From assembly GCF_000195335.1 (NCBI RefSeq), contig NC_015387.1:2205168-2269167 (forward strand): 64,000 nt of DNA, read 5' to 3'. Positions 8,756-16,254 of the stretch are shown in pieces (the stretch's first letter is position 1; every line of letters begins with the position of its first letter). The DNA comes from Marinithermus hydrothermalis DSM 14884 (lineage in GTDB: Bacteria; Deinococcota; Deinococci; Deinococcales; Marinithermaceae). Under the pieces are notes generated by a model that saw only the letters and a program-made list of their open reading frames with translations, was not told where the DNA came from and did no database searches. The translations under genes were made by a program, and so were the position numbers.

Positions 8756-9287
8756 CCGCGCGCGCGAAGTGCTTGAGCACGAACCCCCCCCACGCCAGGG
8801 CCAGCCCCGCGAGGACCGCGAAGACCGCGTACCCCAGGGGTTGCGCCCACCCGGGCACGTCCGCGCCCTGCGCGCGTCGGAGCGTTCCGAGCGCCACCAC
8901 CTCCTGCGGAGCCGCGCCTAAAAGAACGCGCGTGGAGGTCCCAGATACAAAGTCGATCCCGGACCCGTGGCGCAAGTACACTGCGTACACCCCTTCTTCC
9001 GCGAAGCGGTACGTGAAGCGAAACCGCCCTCCGCCCTCCGCGCGCAGCACGCGCCGGGCTACGAGCTCTCGCCCCGTCCCGTCAAAACGCACCAAAGCCG
9101 CGAACACCTCCTCGGGGGGCGGGTCGGCCAGCACCTCGAGCACGACCTCGCTCTCCGCGCTTACGCCGCGGTAGTTCAAGGCCACCTCGAACGCGCCCGC
9201 CACACTCCCGTTACGGGCCGGCTCCTCGTGGGCCCAGACCCCGGCAAAGCCGAGCAGCAGCGCGCCCACCGCAACCGCCCACCTCAC
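8745..9287 (-). CDS. Secreted, membrane-anchored protein ending the copper operon
   Basis: 180 residues with a GTG start whose codon overlaps the TGA of the preceding gene (GTGA). The N-terminal signal peptide ends near AGVWAHEEPARNG. The middle is beta-rich and Ig-like, with FRFTYRFAEEGVYAVYLRHG. A C-terminal helix (about residues 150-172) and a basic tail KHFARAVSA should anchor it with the main domain outside. The predicted mature N-terminus (AHEEP) could bind a metal. I do not assign a family; a CopC- or FixH-like role is a guess from topology and position as the sixth gene after copZ-csoR-copA. Confidence 0.75.
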   Translation of the reverse strand: MRWAVAVGALLLGFAGVWAHEEPARNGSVAGAFEVALNYRGVSAESEVVLEVLADPPPEEVFAALVRFDGTGRELVARRVLRAEGGGRFRFTYRFAEEGVYAVYLRHGSGIDFVSGTSTRVLLGAAPQEVVALGTLRRAQGADVPGWAQPLGYAVFAVLAGLALAWGGFVLKHFARAVSA

Positions 9288-10258
9288 GCCGTTCCCTCCA
9301 ACGGACGCAGCTGGCGCGCGACCCATCCTCCCAACGCGCCCCCCAAGAGGGCCGCTGTGAGCGCGAACGGCCAGGCCGCCCCCAGCACCCAATCCGGCCA
9401 GAGCGCCTCCGCGAAGACGGGGTAGCTCGCGGCGAGGGCCGTCCCCCCGACGAATCCGCCGAGGAGCCACGGGGGAAGCCAGCGCGCCAGGAGGTCCGCC
9501 ACCACCCCGGCCGGGAGCAGCACCGCGATCAAGGGCCGCGAGACCCCCGCCAAGTCCAGCTGGGCGGTCAGCATCAAGCCGCCCGCCAGTGCGGCGCGAA
9601 ACAGGGTGTACCCCAAAGCCGCCGCGCTCGCCGCGAAAGGCAAGGGCTCCAGCCGCGCCAGCAGCACCAAAACGAAGGCCCCGAGCCCCGCGAGGATCAC
9701 CGGGTGGTAGACCGGGCTGAAGGCCGGTACCACGTACTCGTACTCCGCGAGGAGCAGGGTGCTCCAGCCCAGGAGCAGCCCCCCAAACCCCACGCTCAGC
9801 CAGGCGTACGCCGGCCCCGCCGCCCACCACCGCTCGATCTCGGCCGTGACGAGCCCCCCAAAGCTCGCGAGCCCCAACCCCAACAGGCCGATCAGGTGCA
9901 TCGGGGCCCACAGCGAGATGTCCGGCCCGAACAGGCGGTGCCACAGATCATCCGCCGGAGCGAAGATCAAAACCAACAGCGCGCCCGCCGCGACCGTGAG
10001 GATGCCCGGGTGCAGCGCGCGCCCCGCCACCATCAAATGCCAGGGGGTGCGGCGACGTTCCCGGAACATCCCCACCCCGGCCACCAGGACGCTCGCGAGC
10101 ATCGCGCCGTAGATCAGATTGTGCGGGGGCGAGAAGAAGGCATCCCGCCCCCGGTCGATGTGCCAAGCGATGTCCCAGTACACGCCGAAAAGCCCCGAAA
10201 GCCCCCCCAGCATGAGCCCGGCCAACACCCTCGCGAGGTTCAGGCCGGGCCGCGCCAT
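9284..10258 (-). CDS. Uncharacterised multi-helix membrane protein in copper operon
   Basis: 324 residues, about nine transmembrane segments, no family recognised. Distinctive motifs are FGVYWDIAWHID followed by RGRDAFFSPPHNLIYGAM in the first 50 residues, then DDLWHRLFG and LWAPMHLIGLLGLG around residues 105-130, and FSPVYHPVILAG near residue 185. The regularly placed His and Trp residues near membrane boundaries are what one expects for heme or copper ligation, but this is inference. AGGAG eight nt before the ATG; 11 nt after the glutaredoxin-like gene and overlapping the next gene, so clearly in the copper operon. Confidence 0.8.
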   Translation of the reverse strand: MARPGLNLARVLAGLMLGGLSGLFGVYWDIAWHIDRGRDAFFSPPHNLIYGAMLASVLVAGVGMFRERRRTPWHLMVAGRALHPGILTVAAGALLVLIFAPADDLWHRLFGPDISLWAPMHLIGLLGLGLASFGGLVTAEIERWWAAGPAYAWLSVGFGGLLLGWSTLLLAEYEYVVPAFSPVYHPVILAGLGAFVLVLLARLEPLPFAASAAALGYTLFRAALAGGLMLTAQLDLAGVSRPLIAVLLPAGVVADLLARWLPPWLLGGFVGGTALAASYPVFAEALWPDWVLGAAWPFALTAALLGGALGGWVARQLRPLEGTA

Positions 10259-10269
10259 CCCCCCCGCTC

Positions 10270-10530
10270 CTAGCGCTCGCCGAGGGCGGCCTCGAGCTTC
10301 GGCCGCTGCTCTGCGAAGGTGCCGTAGAAGACCTCCCGGCCGATCACCGTGACCGGCGCGACGCGCACGCCGTACTTCTTCTTGACCATCTCGGCCGTGC
10401 GGGGGTCGCTCAGATCCCGTTCCTCATAGGGCACGCCGCGGGATTCGAGCCAGGCCTTGAGGGCCCGGCAGTCCGGGCAGGTGGGGGTGGTGTACACGAT
10501 TACTTGGGGCTTGCGCTTTCCGAAGAGCAT
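10270..10530 (-). CDS. Glutaredoxin-like protein
   Basis: 86-residue thioredoxin-fold protein. The redox motif is TPTCPDC (Cys 18 and Cys 21), followed by an EERDLSDPRTAEMVKKKYG helix and the cis-Pro loop GVRVAPVTVIG, as in NrdH and glutaredoxin-like proteins. It is cytoplasmic, with no signal. [10 protein letters not shown] precedes the ATG; the gap from copA is 15 nt. Within a copper operon, a plausible role is reducing copper-oxidised thiols or handling Cu(I) through its CxxC. Confidence 0.88.
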   Translation of the reverse strand: MLFGKRKPQVIVYTTPTCPDCRALKAWLESRGVPYEERDLSDPRTAEMVKKKYGVRVAPVTVIGREVFYGTFAEQRPKLEAALGER

Positions 10531-10545
10531 GTCCTCCCCCCTTTC

Positions 10546-13047
10546 TCACGCAGCGGCGGGTTGGAGCGGCTGGGCCTTAGGCTCATGCGCCAGGGGCGGG
10601 CGGAAACCACGCAGGCGCAGGGAGTTCATGAGAACGAAGATGCTGGAGAAGCTCATCGCCGCAGCTGCGAAGATGGGGTTGAGCAGGAGACCAAAGGCAG
10701 GGTAGAGCACACCAGCCGCTACGGGAATCAGCGCGGTGTTGTAAGCATAGGCCCAGAAGAAGTTCAGGACGATCGTCCGGAAGGTGCGCTTGGAGAGGGC
10801 CACCGCGTTCACGATGCCGCGCAGGTCTCCGGACATCAGGATCACGTCGCCGGCTTCGATGGCGATATCGGTCCCAGTGCCGATGGCGATCCCCACGTCG
10901 GCTTGGGCTAGGGCTGGTGCATCGTTGATCCCATCCCCTACGAAGGCGACCTTCTTCCCCTCGGACTGCAGACGCTTGACCTCCTCGGCCTTCTGGTCCG
11001 GAAGCACCTCGGCCAGGACCCGCTCGATGCCCACCTGACGGGCAATGGCCTGGGCGGTGCGTTGGTTGTCCCCGGTGAGCATCGCGACCTCGATGCCCAT
11101 GGCCTTGAGGGCAGCAACCGCTTCCGCGCTACCTTCCTTAAGGGGGTCGGCCACCGCGATCACCGCGAGGAGTTTTCCGTCTACTGCGGCGAAGATCGGG
11201 GTCTTGGCTTGGTCGGACAACTCCCCTACCAGAGCCTCGGTACCACTGATGTCGATACCGAGCTTTTTCATGTAACGGTCAGCGCCTACATGAACGGTCC
11301 GCCCCTCTACCTCGGCCTTCAGGCCAAACCCAGGAATGGCTTCGAAGGCAGCAACCTCCGGCAGGGTCATCCCGCGGGCCTCGGCGGCCTGGCGGATGGC
11401 CTCAGCGATGGGGTGCTCGCTCTTCTGCTCGGCGGCCGCCACCAGGCGAAGGGCTTCCTCTTCGCTAAAGCCGTTAAAGGGCTTGAGGTCGGTGAGTTCT
11501 GGACGCCCCTTGGTCAGGGTGCCGGTCTTGTCAAGCACCACGGTCTGCACCTTGCCCAGCATTTCCAACGCGGTACCCTTACGGAACAGGACGCCCATCT
11601 CAGCCCCTTTACCGGTGCCGACCATGATGGCTGTCGGTGTGGCCAGGCCCATGGCGCAAGGACAAGCAATGAGCAGCACGCTCACTGCGGTCACAAAAGC
11701 GTAGGTCAGCTGCGGGCTCGGCCCGTAAATATACCAGATCGCAAAGGTGAGGGCAGCGATAACGAGCACTACCGGCACGAAGACCCCGGCAATCTTGTCA
11801 GCCAGCTGCTGGATCGGAGGCTTCTGGCTCTGGGCCTCCTCCACCATGCGGATAATCTGGCTGAGCACGGTGTCCGCACCCACGCGGGTGGCCTTGAAGA
11901 CGAAGGATCCAGTCTTGTTAACCGTTCCGCCTACGACTTCGTCACCGGGGTGCTTGGCGACCGGGATCGGCTCACCGGTGATCATCGACTCGTCAACGTA
12001 CGACTCCCCTTCGGTGACCTCGCCATCCACCGGGATGCGCTCACCGGGACGCACCACCACGAGATCCCCAGGCACCACCGCTTCAACGGGGAGCTCGATC
12101 TCCTTCCCGTCGCGCAGGACCCGAGCGGTCTTTGCCTGAAGCTGCATCAGCTTCTTGATGGCCTCCGAGGTCCGCCCCTTGGCTACATGCTCCAGGTACT
12201 TTCCGAGCAGGATCAGGGTGATGATCACACCGGCGGCCTCAAAGTACGTGTTGGCCGTGCCCTTTGGGAAGATGCCCGGGACCAGGGTGGCCAGGACCGA
12301 GTAGGTGTACGCGGCGCTGGTACCGATCATAACCAGCGAGTTCATGCCGGGGCTTCTGTGTTTCAGCTCCGCCCACCCCACGCGGAAGAAGCGCCACCCC
12401 GAGATGAACATCACCGGCGTGACCAGCGCGAACTCGATCCAGCGCCAGACGGTCTTCGGCAGCAGGGCGTGCATCCACTCCTTCAAGAAGAAGCCGTCCG
12501 GCGCGTAGGGGGTCATGGCGATGATCACAAGCGGTACGGTGAGCACCGCGGCCAGGGTCAGGTCCCGACGATAGGCCTTGAGTTCCTTCTCCTGGGCCTC
12601 ATCCTGGGCCTCCGCCCCAGCAGACCCCGTATCCTCAAGGGGCTCGTACCCGGCCTCTTGAATGGCCGCCTTGATCCGGGCTAGGCTGACCATCTCCGGC
12701 AGGAAGACCACGGTAGCCTTCTCTGTCGCCAGGTTCACGCTGGCCTCGAGAACGCCGGGGAGCTTCTTAAGGGAACGCTCCACTCGGGAGACGCAGCTCG
12801 CACACGTCATGCCCCCCACCCGGATCTCGACCCGTTCCGTGACCGGGGTGTACCCCGCCTCCTGAACCGCCTCAAGGAGCGCCGATAGGTCACCCTGGCC
12901 GGGATCAAAGGTCACCGAGACCTTCTCCGTCGCCAGGTTCACGCTGGCCTCGAGGACCCCTTTCTGTTTCTTCAGAGCGCGTTCCACCCGCGCGACGCAG
13001 CTCGCGCAGGTCATGCCTTGGACACCGAAGCGGACTTCCTGGGGCAT
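10546..13047 (-). CDS. copA: Copper-exporting P1B-type ATPase CopA
   Basis: 833-residue heavy-metal pump with two N-terminal heavy-metal-associated domains (GMTCASC at about residues 11-17 and 79-85), membrane helices with the CPC translocation motif in [12 protein letters not shown], the phosphorylation site [11 protein letters not shown], and the hinge [10 protein letters not shown] followed by [17 protein letters not shown]. This is a Cu(I) exporter in the cytoplasmic membrane. The two HMA domains are also similar at DNA level (around 12727-12750 and 12929-12952), a sign of fairly recent internal duplication. SD AAGGAGG precedes the ATG. CTCGAG occurs only twice in this 2.5-kb gene, well below neighbouring genes, which hints at a different history. 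Confidence 0.97.
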   Translation of the reverse strand: MPQEVRFGVQGMTCASCVARVERALKKQKGVLEASVNLATEKVSVTFDPGQGDLSALLEAVQEAGYTPVTERVEIRVGGMTCASCVSRVERSLKKLPGVLEASVNLATEKATVVFLPEMVSLARIKAAIQEAGYEPLEDTGSAGAEAQDEAQEKELKAYRRDLTLAAVLTVPLVIIAMTPYAPDGFFLKEWMHALLPKTVWRWIEFALVTPVMFISGWRFFRVGWAELKHRSPGMNSLVMIGTSAAYTYSVLATLVPGIFPKGTANTYFEAAGVIITLILLGKYLEHVAKGRTSEAIKKLMQLQAKTARVLRDGKEIELPVEAVVPGDLVVVRPGERIPVDGEVTEGESYVDESMITGEPIPVAKHPGDEVVGGTVNKTGSFVFKATRVGADTVLSQIIRMVEEAQSQKPPIQQLADKIAGVFVPVVLVIAALTFAIWYIYGPSPQLTYAFVTAVSVLLIACPCAMGLATPTAIMVGTGKGAEMGVLFRKGTALEMLGKVQTVVLDKTGTLTKGRPELTDLKPFNGFSEEEALRLVAAAEQKSEHPIAEAIRQAAEARGMTLPEVAAFEAIPGFGLKAEVEGRTVHVGADRYMKKLGIDISGTEALVGELSDQAKTPIFAAVDGKLLAVIAVADPLKEGSAEAVAALKAMGIEVAMLTGDNQRTAQAIARQVGIERVLAEVLPDQKAEEVKRLQSEGKKVAFVGDGINDAPALAQADVGIAIGTGTDIAIEAGDVILMSGDLRGIVNAVALSKRTFRTIVLNFFWAYAYNTALIPVAAGVLYPAFGLLLNPIFAAAAMSFSSIFVLMNSLRLRGFRPPLAHEPKAQPLQPAAA

Positions 13048-13075
13048 CCTCGCCTCCTTCCCCGCCGAGGAGTGG

Positions 13076-13363
13076 CTAGCGGTACTTCAGGACCTCCATC
13101 AACTCCTCGACGATCGCTTCTACGTCGCCGCGTTCGTGGGCGGTGACCACGTGGTCCTTGAGGTGACTCCGCAGCACCAAGTCCCCCACCCGGTCCAGCG
13201 CTCCCTCCACGGCCTTGATCTGTTTGAGAACGTCCACGCAGTAGACCGACTCGTCCTCGAGCATCCGCAGGATGCCCTCGACGTGCCCCTTGATCGAGAG
13301 GAGCCGCCGGCGGGCATCCTCGCGGGCCTTGGAATCTAGGTGCAGGGTATGCGTCCGTGCCAT
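13076..13363 (-). CDS. csoR: Copper-sensing repressor CsoR
   Basis: 95-residue all-helical metal-responsive repressor (DUF156/CsoR-RcnR family). The metal ligands are Cys42 in YCVDVLKQI, His67 and His71 in SHLKDH, that is C-H-H instead of the usual C-H-C. Known CsoR proteins bind DNA when metal-free and release it on Cu(I). The ATG overlaps the stop of copZ (TGATG); a GTG one codon upstream is the alternative start. The likely operator is the G/C tract in front of copZ, making the operon autoregulated. Confidence 0.95.
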   Translation of the reverse strand: MARTHTLHLDSKAREDARRRLLSIKGHVEGILRMLEDESVYCVDVLKQIKAVEGALDRVGDLVLRSHLKDHVVTAHERGDVEAIVEELMEVLKYR

Positions 13364-13563
13364 CACCCCACCTGGGCCTGGTACCCTTCCTCCTCAACCG
13401 CCGCGATGAGCTGGGTGGGTTCGGGACTTCCCTCGACGATGGCCTCGCCGCGCTCGAGGCTGACCTCGACGACCTTCTCCACGCCGGGCACCTTCTCGAG
13501 GGCCTTGGTGACCGCCATGACGCAGTGATTGCAGCTCATGCCTTCGATCTTCAGCTTCACCAT
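13363..13563 (-). CDS. copZ: Copper chaperone CopZ
   Basis: 66-residue heavy-metal-associated domain protein with the ligand motif GMSCNHC (Cys 11 and 14). It carries Cu(I) in the cytoplasm and hands it to CopA. The ATG at 13563 follows GGGAGGTGCGAAG. A longer frame exists upstream, but it would read through the promoter and operator. First gene of the copper operon; its stop overlaps the csoR start. Confidence 0.93.
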   Translation of the reverse strand: MVKLKIEGMSCNHCVMAVTKALEKVPGVEKVVEVSLERGEAIVEGSPEPTQLIAAVEEEGYQAQVG

Positions 13564-13577
13564 CTTCGCACCTCCCA

Positions 13578-13593
13578 CCCCCCCTGGGGGGGG
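13578..13593. promoter_or_regulatory. Putative CsoR operator (G/C tract)
   Basis: Seven C, one T and eight G form a near-perfect palindromic tract, 15 bp upstream of the copZ ATG and just downstream of the predicted -10 box. CsoR operators in other bacteria are pseudo-palindromic runs of C followed by G. The position over the transcription start would allow repression. Confidence 0.6.
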
Positions 13594-13601
13594 ACACCTC
13601 C

Positions 13602-13631
13602 AGCCTAGCCCGCCCCCTGCCCCCCTGTCAA
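13602..13631 (-). promoter_or_regulatory. Promoter of the copper operon
   Basis: Minus strand TTGACA at 13631-13626 (perfect -35), 18-bp spacer, TAGGCT at 13607-13602 (-10). The predicted start falls next to or within the G/C-tract operator. The ISL3-like element begins 26 bp upstream of the -35, so the promoter itself is intact. Confidence 0.65.
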
Positions 13632-13656
13632 GGACCAACCCGCACCCAAAATCAGT

Positions 13657-13680
13657 GACTCATGTAAAAAAGTCGGTTGA
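13657..13680. repeat. Left terminal inverted repeat of the ISL3-like element
   Basis: Pairs with 15975-15998; 21 of 24 positions match. The left TSD copy AAATCAGT ends immediately before it. Its last four bases (TTGA) are the target of the inner IS. Confidence 0.85.
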
Positions 13681-13694
13681 CTCAAAACTTGCAC
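13681..13694. repeat. Left terminal inverted repeat of the inner IS
   Basis: CTCAAAACTTGCAC, perfect inverse of 14858-14871. Confidence 0.85.
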
Positions 13695-13758
13695 TTATGC
13701 ACCCTGGGGATACCTATGCGCCAGGACCACTTGAAAGGGGCCGCTGGTTTCCCGTCTG

Positions 13759-14870
13759 ATGACGGGTGCCATGACCCAAGCGGCCCTGTCCCTACTTTGG
13801 ACCCTCCTGGCCCTTTTGCCAAGCCCCCACCTCCAGGAATCCCTCAAGGCCCTGCTCTTGCTCCTCCTCCACGGCCACGGCAAGGCCAGACCCCAGCACA
13901 GCCAGGTCAAGTCCCCCTCCGCCCTCTCTCGCTTCCTCAACCGCTACCCCTGGCCCACCCGCGCTCTCATCCGCCTGGCAAGAAAAGAGGCCGAGAAAGC
14001 CCTGGACCGGGCCAGAAAGAAAAAAGGCCCCAAGCCCCGTCTCCTGGTGGTCCTGGACCTAGTCACTCTGGAGAAGCGGGGCCGTTTCCAGGCCCTGCCC
14101 CTCTCCTTTTTTCACGGCAAGTGGGGACTCCATCTGGTGGTCCTCTACCTCGTCTACGGAGACCTCCGCATCCCTTGGGCCTACCGCCTCTGGCGGGGCA
14201 AGGGGGAGAAGGCCCTCTCCCGCCTGGCCCTAAGCCTCCTGGCCTCTCTGCCCCCCTGGATGCGCCGGGCCTTCCGGATACGGGTGGCCGCGGATGCGGC
14301 CTTTGGCACCACCGGTTCCTTTTCGGGGTGAAGCGGTTGGGTTTTGAAGCGGTGGTGGGGATGCGGCGGGACCGGAGGCTGCGGGAAGGGGGGAGGCTTG
14401 GGGACCTCAGGCGGCAGGGGAGCCGGGTCTACCTTTGGGGGCTTTCCTTCCCGGTCTGGGTGGCCTGGTACCGCTACCCCCTGCCCCAAGGGGGCTGGGA
14501 GTGGCGGTACGTGGTGGCCACCTTTCCCGCCACGCCCCGGACGGCGCTCACTTGGGGAAAGAGGCGGTTTGCCATAGAGCACTTCTTCCGCGCCGCGAAA
14601 AGCGAGTTCTCCCTGGGGCAGTTTGGGCAGCGGACGGCTTTGGGGGTGCACCGTTTTCTGGTGCTTTCCCTTCTGGCCTACCTGTTGGCCCACTGGGTGG
14701 GCATGGAGGGGGAAGGAAGCTGGCGGGAGGCCAGGGAGCGGGCGGCGCGGGTTCTCTTGCCTGAGCTCGTGGTGCAGGTCGCCCTGCGGGAGCTCTATGC
14801 CCTGGGTCTCTGGCCGCCGGGGGGAGGGGGTGAAGGTTTATGCGGGATATGCGGGAGGTGCAAGTTTTGA
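13759..14870 (+). pseudogene. IS4-superfamily DDE transposase, disrupted by a one-base deletion
   Basis: Reads in one frame from ATG 13759 (or 13771) to the stop at 14331, and continues in the -1 frame to 14870. Restoring one T near 14316 gives a continuous protein through GTTGFLFGVKRLGF of about 370 residues. Catalytic Asp candidates are in LLVVLDLVTLEKRG and RVAADAAFG. The IS4-type signature R-x3-E-x6-K is present in RFAIEHFFRAAK. No slippery heptamer lies at the junction, so a mutation is more likely than programmed frameshifting. Confidence 0.8.
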
Positions 14871-15943
14871 GTTGACCCTTTTATCCTCCCCACCAGGGGC
14901 CTCCACCAGCACTCTGGGGAAAGAGTTCCCGTAAGCCTTTCCCAGGGGCTCTTTTCCCCAATCCGCCGATGCCGCATCCGGTAAAGCCCCACCATCAACC
15001 AGGATTCCCCCACCTCCAGGCTCCGCAACACCCTCCGCCTGCGCCGCCGCCACAATCGCCCATGCCCTACCTCCGCCACGTTGTTTGTCCAAGGAGGCGG
15101 TACCTCGGCCCCCCAAGCCTCCTGCAACCCCTCCCAAGCCCGCACCCAGCCCTCCAAGGCCTTACCCCACCGGGGCAGAAGCTCCTTCCAAAAGAACGCC
15201 TCCCTCTCCCCAGGCCCAAGCCCCCGCAGCACCCTCAGACCCTCCCGTATCTCCCCCCACGCCTTCCGGTCCACCTTGGCCCGTACCTCCCGCATCAGGT
15301 GGAAAGCGCACCGGGCCCAAAGCAGCCTCCGCCCCAACCAGCCCAACGCCTCCCCTACCTCCTGCGCCCCGTCCGAAACCACCCCCAGCCTTGGAGGTAA
15401 CCTCCAAAGGAGCTCCCGCACCCGCTCGTAACGCCGCCGATGGCCAAGGTCTCCCCACAGCGGGCAACCCGTCCAAGCCTCAAAGTAAAGGTACCCGTAC
15501 CCCTTGGGGCCCCGGCCAAAGGCCCATTCATCCACACTCCCCCAGTACACCCGCCCTCGGAGAAGACGGTTCTCCCGCTGAAGGAGCCGTTTGGCCCTGG
15601 CCCCCGCGGACCTGAGCCAGCGGAGGCGGGTGGGACGGGTGAGGGGGAAGCCCAGGTTCTTGGCGAGATCGTTTTGGACGCTTTCAGGGGCGCGATGGCT
15701 TGCGAGGATGAGGAAGTGCTCCTGGATGGAGATCGCGTACCAGCGGCTTCTAGGGCAGTCCTCCGGGTAGAGAGCTCGTTTCTGGCGCTTGCATTGGGCG
15801 CAGCGGATCCGTTTGACTCTGACTTCCTGGATGCCCCGAAAGGTGCGCAGCTTGCGTCTGCGGTAGCCCCCGCTCTCCTCACGGGTGGCTCCGCAGTGGG
15901 GACAGGGTACGATGGAGCTCGGGGAGTCCTCAGTCGGCTTCAT
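14795..15943 (-). CDS. Zinc-ribbon DDE transposase of the ISL3-like element, C-terminus replaced by the inner IS
   Basis: 382-residue open frame. The N-terminus holds a zinc ribbon (CPHCG near residue 14 and RIRCAQCKR near residue 45) as in ISL3 transposases. Candidate catalytic residues are Asp in YWGSVDEWAFGRG, Asp in LGVVSDGAQEVG and Glu in TNNVAEVGHGRL. The last ~25 residues, from STQNLHLP onward, are translated from the inner IS. Before that insertion the frame would have ended GSTDFFT inside the left inverted repeat. The catalytic region is intact, but the left end needed for transposition is split. No strong ribosome site is seen. Confidence 0.8.
   Translation of the reverse strand: MKPTEDSPSSIVPCPHCGATREESGGYRRRKLRTFRGIQEVRVKRIRCAQCKRQKRALYPEDCPRSRWYAISIQEHFLILASHRAPESVQNDLAKNLGFPLTRPTRLRWLRSAGARAKRLLQRENRLLRGRVYWGSVDEWAFGRGPKGYGYLYFEAWTGCPLWGDLGHRRRYERVRELLWRLPPRLGVVSDGAQEVGEALGWLGRRLLWARCAFHLMREVRAKVDRKAWGEIREGLRVLRGLGPGEREAFFWKELLPRWGKALEGWVRAWEGLQEAWGAEVPPPWTNNVAEVGHGRLWRRRRRRVLRSLEVGESWLMVGLYRMRHRRIGEKSPWERLTGTLSPECWWRPLVGRIKGSTQNLHLPHIPHKPSPPPPGGQRPRA
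14858..14871. repeat. Right terminal inverted repeat of the inner IS
   Basis: GTGCAAGTTTTGAG, perfect inverse of 13681-13694, followed by the second TTGA copy. Confidence 0.85.
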
Positions 15944-15974
15944 GGCAGAACCAGACTAAGGGCTCCCCTCTTAC

Positions 15975-15998
15975 TCAACCGAGTTTTTTACATGACCC
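15975..15998. repeat. Right terminal inverted repeat of the ISL3-like element
   Basis: Inverse of 13657-13680 with three mismatches; AAATCAGT follows directly at 15999-16006. Confidence 0.85.
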
Positions 15999-16037
15999 AA
16001 ATCAGTCCATGCATCTTTAATCCTACTGACCCACCGG

Positions 16038-16043
16038 TATAAT
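16038..16043 (+). promoter_or_regulatory. Consensus -10 box of a leaderless small gene
   Basis: Perfect TATAAT followed by seven nt and then ATG at 16051. No convincing -35 is visible. The right end of the ISL3-like element lies 40 bp upstream, so insertion may have changed the upstream part of this promoter. Confidence 0.6.
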
Positions 16044-16050
16044 AAGCCCA

Positions 16051-16254
16051 ATGCTGTGCAAACGACCCGGCGAACTCCCGGAGAACCGAGAGGACGCGTA
16101 CCGCCCCCACCCCCTGCTGTTCTTCCTAACCTGCGGCGTCACCCTGAACTGGGACGGCCCCCCAGAACCCTCACCCCCCTACGCCGAGCCCCCCTCTCCC
16201 CTAGCGCACAAGCTGCGCACCCCGCATCCCGAGGGGGAGGACCTCGCCCTTTAA
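16051..16254 (+). CDS. Small leaderless hypothetical protein (67 aa)
   Basis: 67-residue protein of no family I recognise. It has a short hydrophobic patch (PLLFFLTCGVTLNW) in the middle and a proline-rich second half (GPPEPSPPYAEPPSP). Support comes from the perfect TATAAT seven nt before the ATG, the same arrangement as at many genes in this window. Its stop overlaps the convergent molybdopterin gene by 4 bp, a spacing typical of real neighbours here. Confidence 0.5.
   Translation: MLCKRPGELPENREDAYRPHPLLFFLTCGVTLNWDGPPEPSPPYAEPPSPLAHKLRTPHPEGEDLAL

Larger units (their letters stand above)
13681..14871 (+). mobile_element. IS4-superfamily insertion sequence nested in the ISL3-like element
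   Basis: 1191 bp with 14-bp perfect terminal inverted repeats CTCAAAACTTGCAC (13681-13694) and its complement (14858-14871), flanked by a 4-bp duplication TTGA (13677-13680 and 14872-14875). It carries one transposase gene, broken by a frameshift. It landed in the last codons of the outer element's transposase and inside that element's left inverted repeat. A 4-bp duplication is typical of the IS701-type branch rather than classical IS4, but the target is not a standard IS701 site, so the subfamily stays open. Confidence 0.85.
13657..15998. mobile_element. ISL3-like insertion sequence, interrupted by a second IS
   Basis: Bounded by 24-bp imperfect terminal inverted repeats (13657-13680 and 15975-15998, three mismatches; the right end reads GGGTCATG inwards) and by an 8-bp direct duplication AAATCAGT (13649-13656 and 15999-16006). 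An 8-bp target duplication, GG-starting ends and a zinc-ribbon transposase fit the ISL3 family, though I cannot confirm this by comparison. Removing the inner element (13681-14871 plus one TTGA copy) gives a 1147-bp element. CTCGAG, dense in the surrounding genome, is absent, suggesting recent arrival. It sits between the copper-operon promoter and the small gene at 16051. Confidence 0.85.

Noticed and set aside
14300..14335. Programmed -1 frameshift in the inner IS transposase
   Set aside because: No slippery heptamer or A-run at the junction; a single-T deletion explains the break.
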